Assembly: GCA_946480245.1 (NCBI GenBank)
Contig: CAMLIZ010000127.1
Location: 1 to 13,482, forward strand
Direction of reading: 5' to 3'
DNA: 13,482 nt
Source of the DNA: an uncultured Pseudomonadota bacterium
GTDB taxonomy: Bacteria; Pseudomonadota; Gammaproteobacteria; Burkholderiales; Burkholderiaceae
The notes below the pieces were generated by a model. The model was not told where the DNA came from. It saw only the letters and a program-made list of their open reading frames with translations, and made no database searches. The position numbers and the translations under genes are program-made. Below, piece by piece: positions 7,088 to 13,482 of this stretch. Position 1 is the first letter of the stretch. The number at the start of each line of letters is the position of its first letter.

Positions 7088-9013
7088 ATGTCGCTGATCC
7101 GACAAATCTGGTTGCTGCTGCTCGGCGTCACGCTGCTGGCGCTCGCCGGCAGCCTCACCGTGACCGTGGTGTCGGAGCGCGACACGCTCGAAACGCAGCT
7201 GCGGCTGAAGAACAACGACAACGCGCAGGCGCTGGCGCTGGCGTTGTCGCAGCAGCACGGCGAGCGTTCGTTGATGGACCTGCTGATGGCGGCGCAGTTC
7301 GATACCGGCTACTACCGCCGCATCCGCCTGCTCGGCGGCGACGGCAAGGTGGCGTTCGAGCGCCACTCGGAGAACGAGCCGCAACGGGCGCCGGCGTGGT
7401 TCGTCGACCTGCTGCCGATCGAGTCCACACCCGGCGTGGGGCTGGTGTCCGACGGCTGGCGCGCGCTCGGCACGCTGGAGGTGGTGAGCCACGTGTCCTA
7501 CGCCTACGACGACCTGTGGCGCAGCACGCTGCGCAGCACGGTGTGGATGCTGCTCGTGGGCCTCGGCGCGGGGCTGGTGGGCACGCTGGCCGTGCGCGGC
7601 ATCCGCCGCCCGCTCGACGCCACGGTGGAGCAGGCGCGCGCGCTCACGGAGGGGCGCTACGTCACCGTGCCCGAGCCGCACGTGCCCGAGCTGAAGCGGC
7701 TGAGCGCGGCGATGAACGGCATGGTCAAACGCGTGCGCGCGCTGTTCGATGCGCAGGCCGCGCAGCTCGAGCTGCTGCGGCGCCAGGCGCATTGCGATCC
7801 GCTCACCGGCCTGCCGCATCGCGCGCAGTTCATGGAGCGGCTCGGCGCCGCGCTGCAGCGCGAGGATGGCGTGGGGTCCGGTGGCCTGGTGCTGGTGCGC
7901 CTGGCCGACCTGAACCGGCTGAACCTGCTGCTCGGCCGCGAAAGCACCGACCGTGCGTTGATGCTGGTCGCGCGCGCGGTGCAGGCCTACCCGGAGCGCG
8001 CGCCCGACTGCTTCGTCGGCCGCCTCAACGGCTCGGACTTCGCGTTGTGCCTGCCGGCCACCGGAATGACCGGCGAGACGGCGCACTCGCTGGCGGCAGG
8101 CCTGCAGGCCGCGCTGCTCGGGCTGGGCGCCACCGTATGCGTGCACATCGGCGCGGTGGAGATCCACCGCGAGCACAACCTCGCCACACTGATGGCCAGT
8201 GCCGACATGGCGCTGGCGCGCGCCGAGAGCCGCGGTCCGTTCGCGGTGGAGGTGGTCACCGACGAGGAGCAGGCGTTGCAGGCGCGTGGCGAGCGCGCGT
8301 GGCGCATGCAGATCCTCGAGGCGCTGGCGGCATCGCGCAGCCAGCTGATGGCCTACCCGGTGCTGGACCGTCACCTGCAGATCGTGCACCTGGAGTGCCC
8401 GTTGCGCCTGCAGCTCGAGCTTGACGGCCCGATGGAGCCGGCGGCGCGCTGGCTGCCGCTCGCCGGGCGCAGCCGCCTCACGGCGAGCGTGGACGCGCAT
8501 GCGATCGGGCTCGCGCTGAAGGCGATTGCCGCGGACGGCCGCCCGCGTGGCGTCAACGTGGCCGGCTCCTCGCTGCACGATGGCGCGTTCGCGGCCCAGG
8601 TGCGCCACCTGCTGGGGGCGGCGCCCCAGCTCGCGACCAAGTTGTGGCTCGAGGTGGACGAGGGCGCTGCCGTGTCGCACTTCGAGGAGGTGCAGGAGTT
8701 CTCGCGCCTGCTGCGGCCGCTGGGCGTGCGCTTCGGGCTGGAGCATGCGGGCCAGCGCCTGAACCGGATCGATCGGCTCTACGAACTGGGTCTCGACTAC
8801 GTGAAGCTCGATGCCTCACTGTGCCGCGGCGTGTCGCGCAGCGATGCCGCGCGCGACTTCGTCAAGAGCACGGTCACCTTGCTGCATGCGCTGGCGCTGG
8901 CGGTGCAGGCCGAAGGGGTGATCGACAGCGCCGACGCCGAAGCGCTGTGGCAGTGCGGCGTCGACGGCATCACCGGCCCTTGGGCCAGCGAGCGCAGTCA
9001 GCCCCGCGGGTGA
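7088..9013 (+). CDS. lapD: LapD-type c-di-GMP receptor (periplasmic LapD domain, HAMP, degenerate GGDEF and EAL)
   Basis: LapD binds cytoplasmic c-di-GMP and, through its periplasmic domain, sequesters LapG. The 641-residue protein has TM1 (about 5-28), a periplasmic domain (about 29-150) with FDTGYYRRIRL and SDGWRALGTLEVVSH, TM2 (about 150-170), HAMP (about 170-220), a GGDEF-like domain (about 230-390) and an EAL-like domain (about 405-635). W124 in the GW motif corresponds to the tryptophan that inserts into LapG in the Pseudomonas protein. GGDEF reads NGSDF (314-318) and the second half of its metal site is lost. EAL reads ECP (436-438). The metal-binding DD pair is E552-H553, while R440, N490, E522, E525, K573 and E609 remain. 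This fits binding without synthesis or hydrolysis. The 3' end overlaps the convergent xerD by 16 bases. Confidence 0.92.
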   Translation: MSLIRQIWLLLLGVTLLALAGSLTVTVVSERDTLETQLRLKNNDNAQALALALSQQHGERSLMDLLMAAQFDTGYYRRIRLLGGDGKVAFERHSENEPQRAPAWFVDLLPIESTPGVGLVSDGWRALGTLEVVSHVSYAYDDLWRSTLRSTVWMLLVGLGAGLVGTLAVRGIRRPLDATVEQARALTEGRYVTVPEPHVPELKRLSAAMNGMVKRVRALFDAQAAQLELLRRQAHCDPLTGLPHRAQFMERLGAALQREDGVGSGGLVLVRLADLNRLNLLLGRESTDRALMLVARAVQAYPERAPDCFVGRLNGSDFALCLPATGMTGETAHSLAAGLQAALLGLGATVCVHIGAVEIHREHNLATLMASADMALARAESRGPFAVEVVTDEEQALQARGERAWRMQILEALAASRSQLMAYPVLDRHLQIVHLECPLRLQLELDGPMEPAARWLPLAGRSRLTASVDAHAIGLALKAIAADGRPRGVNVAGSSLHDGAFAAQVRHLLGAAPQLATKLWLEVDEGAAVSHFEEVQEFSRLLRPLGVRFGLEHAGQRLNRIDRLYELGLDYVKLDASLCRGVSRSDAARDFVKSTVTLLHALALAVQAEGVIDSADAEALWQCGVDGITGPWASERSQPRG

Positions 9014-9891
9014 TGCTGGGCGTGCAGCAGGCGCAGCCGCTCGCGCGCCACGTGCGTGTAGATCGTGGTGGTGGAGATGTCCGCGTGGCCCAGCAGCAGC
9101 TGCACCGCGCGCAGGTCGGCACCGTGGTTCAGCAGGTGGGTGGCGAAGGCATGACGCAGCGTGTGCGGTGACAGCGGCGCGGTAACCCCTGCCGTGCGCG
9201 CATGCTTCTTCAGCAGCGTCCAGAACATCTGGCGCGTCATCGGGCCGCCGCGCGCGGTGACGAACAGTGCGTCGCTCTGCCGGCCACCCAGGATGGCCGC
9301 GCGCGCCTCGGCCAGGTAGCGGTGCAGCCAGTCGTGCGCCTCGGCGCCGAACGGCACCAGGCGTTCCTTGACGCCCTTGCCTGTGACGCGCAACACGCCT
9401 TCGTTGAGCCCCACGTGCACGCTCTTCAGCGTCACCAGCTCGCTCACGCGCAGGCCACTGGCGTACATCAGCTCGATCATCGTGCGGTCGCGCAGGCCCA
9501 GCGGCGCGTCCACGTCGGGCGCGCGCAGGAGTGCCTCCACCTGCGCCTCGCTCAAGGTCTTGGGTGCGCGCTGAGGCTGTCTGGCGGCCAGCAGCTTCAG
9601 CGTGGGATCGGCGTTCACGAGGTGTTCGCGCAGCGCCCAGCGGAAGTAGCGCTTGAACACGGTGAGGCGTCGGTTCGCGCTGCTGGCCTTGTCGGCGCGG
9701 CGGGCAGCGATGTAGCCGCGCAGGTCGGTCTCGCTGCTCGCGTCCACGGCCTTGCCGGCCTCGGCATCCAGCCAGTCGGCATAGCCCTGCAGGTCGCGCC
9801 GGTACGCCGCCAGCGTGTTCGCGGACAGCCCGTCCTCGAGCCACAGGGCGTCGAGGAAGCGGTCGATGCTGGTCTGGCTGTGTGCTCTCAA
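8998..9891 (-). CDS. xerD: Site-specific tyrosine recombinase XerD
   Basis: XerD works with XerC at the dif site to resolve chromosome dimers at division. The 297-residue length equals that of E. coli XerD (298). Residues 1-100 form the SAM-like core-binding domain (IDRFLDALWLEDGLSANTLAAYRRDL), the rest the catalytic domain. All catalytic residues are present: R148 (ASGLRVSEL), K172 (GKGVKER), H243 and R246 (SPHTLRHAF), H269 (LLGHADIS) and the nucleophile Y278 (TTTIYTH). The numbering is nearly identical to E. coli XerD, which favours XerD over XerC or an integron/phage integrase. ATG 9891 has no good Shine-Dalgarno sequence but lies eight bases after the tctC-like stop, so translation may be coupled to that gene. 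The 3' end runs 16 bases into lapD on the other strand. Confidence 0.94.
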   Translation of the reverse strand: MRAHSQTSIDRFLDALWLEDGLSANTLAAYRRDLQGYADWLDAEAGKAVDASSETDLRGYIAARRADKASSANRRLTVFKRYFRWALREHLVNADPTLKLLAARQPQRAPKTLSEAQVEALLRAPDVDAPLGLRDRTMIELMYASGLRVSELVTLKSVHVGLNEGVLRVTGKGVKERLVPFGAEAHDWLHRYLAEARAAILGGRQSDALFVTARGGPMTRQMFWTLLKKHARTAGVTAPLSPHTLRHAFATHLLNHGADLRAVQLLLGHADISTTTIYTHVARERLRLLHAQHHPRG

Positions 9892-9899
9892 TCAGGGGC

Positions 9900-10874
9900 T
9901 CAGTCGAGCTTCAGGCGCTGCAGGTACACCACCTTCTTGTAGGTGACCAGCTCGTTCTTGATCTCATCGGCAAACTCTGCCGGCGTGTTGCCGATCACCA
10001 GCGAGCCGGTATCCTCGATGCGCTTCTTCACCTCGGGCAGCTCGATGGTCTTGCGCACGGCGGCATGCAGCTTCTGCACGATGTCCGGGGACAGGCCCTT
10101 GGGGCCGTAGACGCCGTAGAAAGCCATGCGATTCACCGGCTCCAGGCCCACCTCCTTGAAGGTGGGCACGTTGGGCAGGATGGCCAGGCGCTGCGGCGCG
10201 GCCACCACGATCGGCACCAGCCGGCCGTCCTTGATGAAGGGCAGTGCCGAGGGCAGGTTGTCGAAGATGATCGGCACCTGCCCACCCACCACGTCGCTCA
10301 ACGCCGGGCCGGCGCCGCGGTAAGGAATGTGCGTGACGTAGAGCTTGGTCATGCTCTTGTACAGCTCCATCTGCAGGTGCCCGATGCCACCCGCGCCGGA
10401 GCTCGCAAAACTGTACTTGCCCGGGTGCGCCCGCAGCTCGGCAACGAAGCTCTTGTAGTCCTTGGCGGGAAACGACGGGTGCACCGCGATCACATTGGGC
10501 GTGGCCGCCACGTTGATGATGGGCGTGAAGTCGGTGAGCGGGTTGTAGGTGATCTTGGGGTTGATGGCCGGGTTGGTGGCCACCGTGGACACGGTGGCCA
10601 TGCCCAGCGTGTAGCCGTCGGGTGCCGCCTTGGCGGTTTCGTAGGCGCCCAGCGAGCCGCCGCCCCCGGCGCGGTTCTCTACCACCACCGGCTGTCCGAG
10701 CGCGGGTGCGATGTGCTCGGCCAGCACACGCGCAATGATGTCCGTGGTGCCGCCGGGCGCAAACGGCACGATCAGGTGCACCGGCCGCGCAGGAAACGCT
10801 TGTGCGCTGGCCATCGGCGTGATGCCGGCCAGCGCGAGCAGGGCCAGGGAGTGCAGCAGGTGTCGCTTGTTCAT
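9900..10874 (-). CDS. TctC/Bug-family periplasmic solute-binding protein
   Basis: Bug proteins are periplasmic receptors of tripartite tricarboxylate-type transporters and are greatly expanded in Burkholderiales; most ligands are unknown carboxylates. From ATG 10874 the protein has 324 residues with a signal peptide ([17 protein letters not shown], then ITPMASA, cut before Q25). Family landmarks: [81 protein letters not shown], and [11 protein letters not shown]. An in-frame ATG at 10922 would place 16 extra residues before the signal peptide and is unlikely. No TctA/TctB membrane subunits are adjacent, so it is an orphan receptor. It is divergent from an AEC transporter and eight bases upstream of xerD on the same strand. 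The ligand cannot be inferred. Confidence 0.93.
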   Translation of the reverse strand: MNKRHLLHSLALLALAGITPMASAQAFPARPVHLIVPFAPGGTTDIIARVLAEHIAPALGQPVVVENRAGGGGSLGAYETAKAAPDGYTLGMATVSTVATNPAINPKITYNPLTDFTPIINVAATPNVIAVHPSFPAKDYKSFVAELRAHPGKYSFASSGAGGIGHLQMELYKSMTKLYVTHIPYRGAGPALSDVVGGQVPIIFDNLPSALPFIKDGRLVPIVVAAPQRLAILPNVPTFKEVGLEPVNRMAFYGVYGPKGLSPDIVQKLHAAVRKTIELPEVKKRIEDTGSLVIGNTPAEFADEIKNELVTYKKVVYLQRLKLD

Positions 10875-10919
10875 TCGAGGTCTCGTGGAGATGCTAGCCG
10901 GCATGCTGCGCCAGCGCGG

Positions 10920-10934
10920 CAATGCCTCGCATTG
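10920..10934. promoter_or_regulatory. Inverted repeat CAATGC-CTC-GCATTG between tctC-like and AEC genes, possible operator
   Basis: A perfect 6-base inverted repeat with a 3-base spacer lies near the middle of the 101-base divergent gap (10875-10975), 45 bases from one start and 41 from the other. Its symmetry and position fit a dimeric repressor or LysR-type regulator site serving both promoters. No regulator gene is adjacent, and no clear -10/-35 elements were found, so this remains a candidate. Confidence 0.35.
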
Positions 10935-10975
10935 TGGGAACTACGAAGCGCCACCGATGCCACACTCGACGGGCC

Positions 10976-11884
10976 ATGAATCATGCGTTGCTGCTGCTCC
11001 CCGACTTCCTGCTCATCGCCAGCGGCTTCCTGATCTGCCGCTACACCGCGCTGAACCGCAGCGTGTGGGACGCGGTAGAGCGGCTGGTGTACTACCTGCT
11101 GTTCCCGGTGCTGCTGTTCAACTCGATCGTGCGCAACCCGCTGCAGCCCACCTCGATGCTCAGCCTGGCCGGCTGCGGGCTGGCGGTGGTGGCCACCGGC
11201 ATCGTGCTGTCGTATGCACTGGCACTCGCGCCGGGGGTGGACCGGCGCTACCACGCTTCCGGCGCGCAGACCGCGTTCCGCTTCAACTCGTACGTGGGCC
11301 TCGCGCTGGCCGAGCGCGTGGCCGGCGCGCAAGGGCTGGCGTACATCGCGGTGCTGGTGTCGCTGGCCGTGCCCTTGTGCAATATCGCCGCGGTGTGGCC
11401 GCTCGCCCGCCATGGCGGCCACGGCTACCTGAAGGAGCTGGCGCGCAATCCGCTGATCGTGGCCACCTTGGCAGGCTTGATCGGCAACCTGGTGGGGCTG
11501 CACCTGCCCGATCCCGTGGCCACCACACTTCAGCGCATCGGGTTGGCCGCCTTGCCACTCGGCTTGATGGCGGTGGGCGCGGGCCTGCGTTTCGGCGCAC
11601 TGCGCGACGCGCCCAAGCTGGCTGCCGCGCTGCTGACGATCCGGCACATCGTGTTGCCCGTCACCGCATTGGCGCTGGTCACGTGGGCCGGCCTGCCGCC
11701 GGCTCAGCAACTCGTGGTGGTGGCCTTTGCCGCGCTACCCACCGCATCCAGCTGCTACGTGCTGGCGGCACGGCTCGGGGGTCACGCCGGCTTCGTGGCC
11801 GGGCTCGTCACCGTGTCCACGTTGCTGGGCATGGTGAGCGTGCCCTTGGCGCTGGCCGCACTGCAGGGGCTTCAAAACGCGTGA
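10976..11884 (+). CDS. AEC-family (auxin efflux carrier-like) membrane transporter
   Basis: AEC-family permeases move small organic anions across the inner membrane; some bacterial members carry malate or malonate. The 302-residue protein is mostly hydrophobic with about ten predicted helices in two halves. The first begins HALLLLPDFLLIASGFLICRY, with VERLVYYLLFPVLLFNSIV next, a typical AEC helix 2 with its FP. Later blocks, ELARNPLIVATLAGLIGNLVGL, GLAALPLGLMAVGAGLRF and AALPTASSCYVLAARLGG, are characteristic of the family. ATG 10976 is chosen because an earlier in-frame ATG (10922) would add 18 charged residues before helix 1; the Shine-Dalgarno signal is weak for both. It is divergent from the TctC-like gene, suggesting a shared organic-acid theme, and its last 13 bases overlap the convergent queG. 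Confidence 0.88.
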   Translation: MNHALLLLPDFLLIASGFLICRYTALNRSVWDAVERLVYYLLFPVLLFNSIVRNPLQPTSMLSLAGCGLAVVATGIVLSYALALAPGVDRRYHASGAQTAFRFNSYVGLALAERVAGAQGLAYIAVLVSLAVPLCNIAAVWPLARHGGHGYLKELARNPLIVATLAGLIGNLVGLHLPDPVATTLQRIGLAALPLGLMAVGAGLRFGALRDAPKLAAALLTIRHIVLPVTALALVTWAGLPPAQQLVVVAFAALPTASSCYVLAARLGGHAGFVAGLVTVSTLLGMVSVPLALAALQGLQNA

Positions 11885-12963
11885 TCCGCGGGCGGCTGGG
11901 CGAGCGCCCAGTCGATGTGCTCCTGCACCAGCGGGCTGGCGCTGTGGCGCGCCTGCTGCAGCGCCAGCCGCACCTCGGCCGGTGCACCGGTGCGCAGCGC
12001 GTTGCCCAGGGCGACCGCCAGGTTGCGCCGCCAACGCGCGTAGCCGATGCGCCGGATCGGGCTGCCTTCGGTGCGCTGCAGGAACTCTGCCTCGCTCCAG
12101 GCCCACAGCTCCAGCAGCGTGGGCTCGCGCAATGGCGCGCGCGCGTCGAAGTCGGGCAGGGTGCTGCGCTGAGCGAACTTGTTCCATGGACACACCAGCT
12201 GACAGTCGTCGCAGCCGTAGATGCGGTTGCCGATCAGCGGCCTCAGTTCAAGCGGGATCGGGCCGTCGTGCTCGATCGTGAGGTACGAGATGCAGCGCCG
12301 CGCGTCGAGCTGGTAGGGCGCCACGATCGCGCCTGTAGGGCACACGTCGATGCAGGCGCTGCAGCGCCCGCAATGCGCGTCCACGGCCGGCGTGAGCGGC
12401 AGCGGCAGGTCGACGAAGATCTCGCCGAGGAAGAACATCGAACCCTCGCGGTCGAGCAGCAGCGTGTGCTTGCCGCGCCAGCCGCGGCCGCTGCGGCTGG
12501 CCAGTTCAACCTCGAGCACGGGCGCCGAATCGGTGAACACGCGATGGCCGAACGGGCCCACCGCGCCGGCCAGCCGGTCGGCCAGTGTCTGCAATCGGCC
12601 ACGCAGCACCTTGTGGTAGTCCCGCCCGCGGGCATAGAGTGACACCGTTGCGCGCTGCGGGTCGTCCAGGCGTTGCCATTCGATGTGGCGCCAGCCGGCG
12701 GGCGTGTCGCGCGGCAGGTAGTTCATGCGCGCGGTGATCACGCGCACGGTGCCGGGCACCAGTGCGGCCGGCCGTGCCCGCTTGAGGCCGTGCGCGGCCA
12801 TGTAGGCCATCGAGCCGTGAAATCCGTTCTCCAACCAGCGTTGCAGACCGGGCTCGGCCGACGTGAGGTCCACGTCGGCCACACCGATCTGTGAAAATCC
12901 GAGCTCACTCGCCCACTGATGCAGTTGATCCAGCAGACGATGCCCCTCGATGTGCCCGCGCAT
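11872..12963 (-). CDS. queG: Epoxyqueuosine reductase QueG
   Basis: QueG is a cytoplasmic cobalamin- and iron-sulfur-dependent enzyme that reduces epoxyqueuosine to queuosine in the wobble position of GUN-anticodon tRNAs, the last step of queuosine synthesis. The 363-residue protein has the family start (LHQWASELGFSQIGVADVDL), FHGSMAYMAAH, VITARMNYLP, YARGRDYHKVLR, and VFTDSAPVLEVELA containing the likely catalytic D145. Two [4Fe-4S] ferredoxin-type motifs follow: C198-x2-C201-x2-C204-x3-C208-P and C251-x2-C254-x3-C258-P, with C224 also conserved. A HEAT-like C-terminus (RRNLAVALGNA) closes the protein, as in full-length QueG. The 5' end overlaps the divergent tsaE and the 3' end overlaps the convergent AEC gene. 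There is no Shine-Dalgarno sequence before ATG 12963. Confidence 0.95.
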   Translation of the reverse strand: MRGHIEGHRLLDQLHQWASELGFSQIGVADVDLTSAEPGLQRWLENGFHGSMAYMAAHGLKRARPAALVPGTVRVITARMNYLPRDTPAGWRHIEWQRLDDPQRATVSLYARGRDYHKVLRGRLQTLADRLAGAVGPFGHRVFTDSAPVLEVELASRSGRGWRGKHTLLLDREGSMFFLGEIFVDLPLPLTPAVDAHCGRCSACIDVCPTGAIVAPYQLDARRCISYLTIEHDGPIPLELRPLIGNRIYGCDDCQLVCPWNKFAQRSTLPDFDARAPLREPTLLELWAWSEAEFLQRTEGSPIRRIGYARWRRNLAVALGNALRTGAPAEVRLALQQARHSASPLVQEHIDWALAQPPADHAF

Positions 12964-13437
12964 CGCCCGATTCTAGGAACCCGCCACATCACCTGGAGTG
13001 ACGAAGCGGCGTGCCGGGCGTATGCCGAGGCGCTGGCGGCACTGCCGGCCCTGCGCGACGCCTTCGTCGAACTGCGCGGCCCGCTGGGCGCCGGCAAGAC
13101 CACCTTCGTGCGCCATCTGCTGCGCGCGCTCGGCGTGCAGGGCCGCGTCAAGAGCCCCACCTATGCGGTGATGGAGCCTTACGCGCTGCCCGACGGTGCC
13201 GTGTCGCACTTCGACTTCTACCGTTTCGCCGATGCGCGCGAATGGGAGGACGCGGGCTTTCGCGACGTGTTCGCCGCACCCGGCCTCAAGCTCGCCGAGT
13301 GGCCCGAGAAGGCCGAGGGCGTGCTGCCTGCGCCGGACCTGCGCATCGCGATCGAGCCGCGGGCCGACGAGCAGCGCGAGGTCACGCTGCAGGCCATCAC
13401 GCCGCGCGGCGTGGCGCTGCTGGAGGCTGCGCGATGA
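12940..13437 (+). CDS. tsaE: tRNA threonylcarbamoyladenosine biosynthesis ATPase TsaE
   Basis: TsaE is the small ATPase that works with TsaB and TsaD to place t6A at position 37 of ANN-decoding tRNAs. From ATG 12940 it has 165 residues: Walker A GPLGAGKTT (K53), KSPTY (71-75), HFDFYRF with D92 in the Walker B position, and LAEWPEKAEGVLP near the C-terminus, all family signatures. The start is uncertain: ATG 12919 and GTG 12952 are also in frame and none has a clear Shine-Dalgarno sequence. The ATG 12940 start overlaps the 5' end of queG by 24 bases head to head. The next gene overlaps the stop codon (ATGA at 13434-13437), so the two are translationally coupled. Confidence 0.94.
   Translation: MPLDVPAHRPILGTRHITWSDEAACRAYAEALAALPALRDAFVELRGPLGAGKTTFVRHLLRALGVQGRVKSPTYAVMEPYALPDGAVSHFDFYRFADAREWEDAGFRDVFAAPGLKLAEWPEKAEGVLPAPDLRIAIEPRADEQREVTLQAITPRGVALLEAAR
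12970..12975 (-). promoter_or_regulatory. Candidate -10 element of queG
   Basis: On the minus strand TAGAAT ends six bases before the queG ATG. If it is a real -10, transcription would start at or next to the start codon and give a leaderless mRNA, which fits the missing Shine-Dalgarno sequence. No good -35 is visible at 16-18 bases. Confidence 0.25.
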
Positions 13438-13482
13438 AGCCCGCCAGCCCGGGCAGGCGCGCCGCCGTGCGGCGAATGGGCG
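13434..13482 (+). CDS. Start of a gene, probably N-acetylmuramoyl-L-alanine amidase (3' end outside window)
   Basis: An ATG overlapping the tsaE stop (ATGA) opens a frame of 16 visible codons, MKPASPGRRAAVRRMG, running off the window. The arginine-rich start could be the n-region of a signal peptide, perhaps of Tat type. In many Burkholderiales tsaE is followed by an AmiC-type periplasmic peptidoglycan amidase, which often has such a leader. The identification rests on this synteny, not on visible domains. Confidence 0.5.
   Translation, partial: MKPASPGRRAAVRRMG

Noticed and set aside
8998..9891. Tyrosine recombinase as evidence of an integrated element
   Set aside because: Length and catalytic residue positions match housekeeping XerD, and no attachment repeats, tRNA or phage genes are nearby.
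10711..12642. Plus-strand open frame across the tctC-like, AEC and queG genes (643 codons)
   Set aside because: It overlaps three well-supported genes on both strands and shows no domain; GC-rich codon bias removes stops in this frame.

Overview
This is a GC-rich, densely coding stretch of a bacterial chromosome, most likely from a betaproteobacterium of the order Burkholderiales. The clues are: a homodimeric-type pyruvate dehydrogenase operon whose E2 carries two lipoyl domains and whose E3 carries its own N-terminal lipoyl domain; a small proteasome-like protein of the kind called BPH (betaproteobacteria proteasome homolog); a Bug/TctC-type periplasmic binding protein; and the queG / tsaE / probable amidase neighbourhood. 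I cannot name a genus from the sequence alone. No RNA genes, insertion sequences, phage genes or CRISPR arrays are visible, and there is no gene-free stretch longer than about 200 bases.

Region 1 (1-4753, + strand) is the pyruvate dehydrogenase operon: the 3' end of aceE (E1), aceF (E2), a 191-residue N-terminal-threonine hydrolase of the proteasome/HslV superfamily, and lpdA (E3). The proteasome-like gene sits between E2 and E3 with gaps of only 13 and 12 bases and has its own Shine-Dalgarno sequence. A self-compartmentalizing protease is therefore predicted to be made together with the enzyme that produces acetyl-CoA. This is the most interesting feature of the window.

Region 2 (4760-9013) looks like the control half of a Lap-type biofilm adhesion system: a TolC-family outer membrane channel on the minus strand (LapE-like), and divergently a periplasmic LapG-type cysteine protease followed by a LapD-type inner membrane c-di-GMP receptor with degenerate GGDEF and EAL sites. 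In the known Lap system, c-di-GMP-bound LapD sequesters LapG, so LapG cannot clip the giant surface adhesin exported through the LapE channel. The adhesin and its type I ABC exporter are not in the window.

Region 3 (8998-11884) holds the XerD tyrosine recombinase, whose 3' end overlaps lapD on the opposite strand, then a TctC/Bug solute-binding protein immediately upstream of xerD on the same strand, and a divergent AEC-family transporter. A 15-base inverted repeat lies in the middle of the tctC/AEC intergenic gap.

Region 4 (11872-13482) holds queG (tRNA queuosine synthesis, minus strand) and tsaE (tRNA t6A synthesis, plus strand), whose 5' ends overlap head to head, and the first codons of a gene overlapping the tsaE stop codon, probably an N-acetylmuramoyl-L-alanine amidase.
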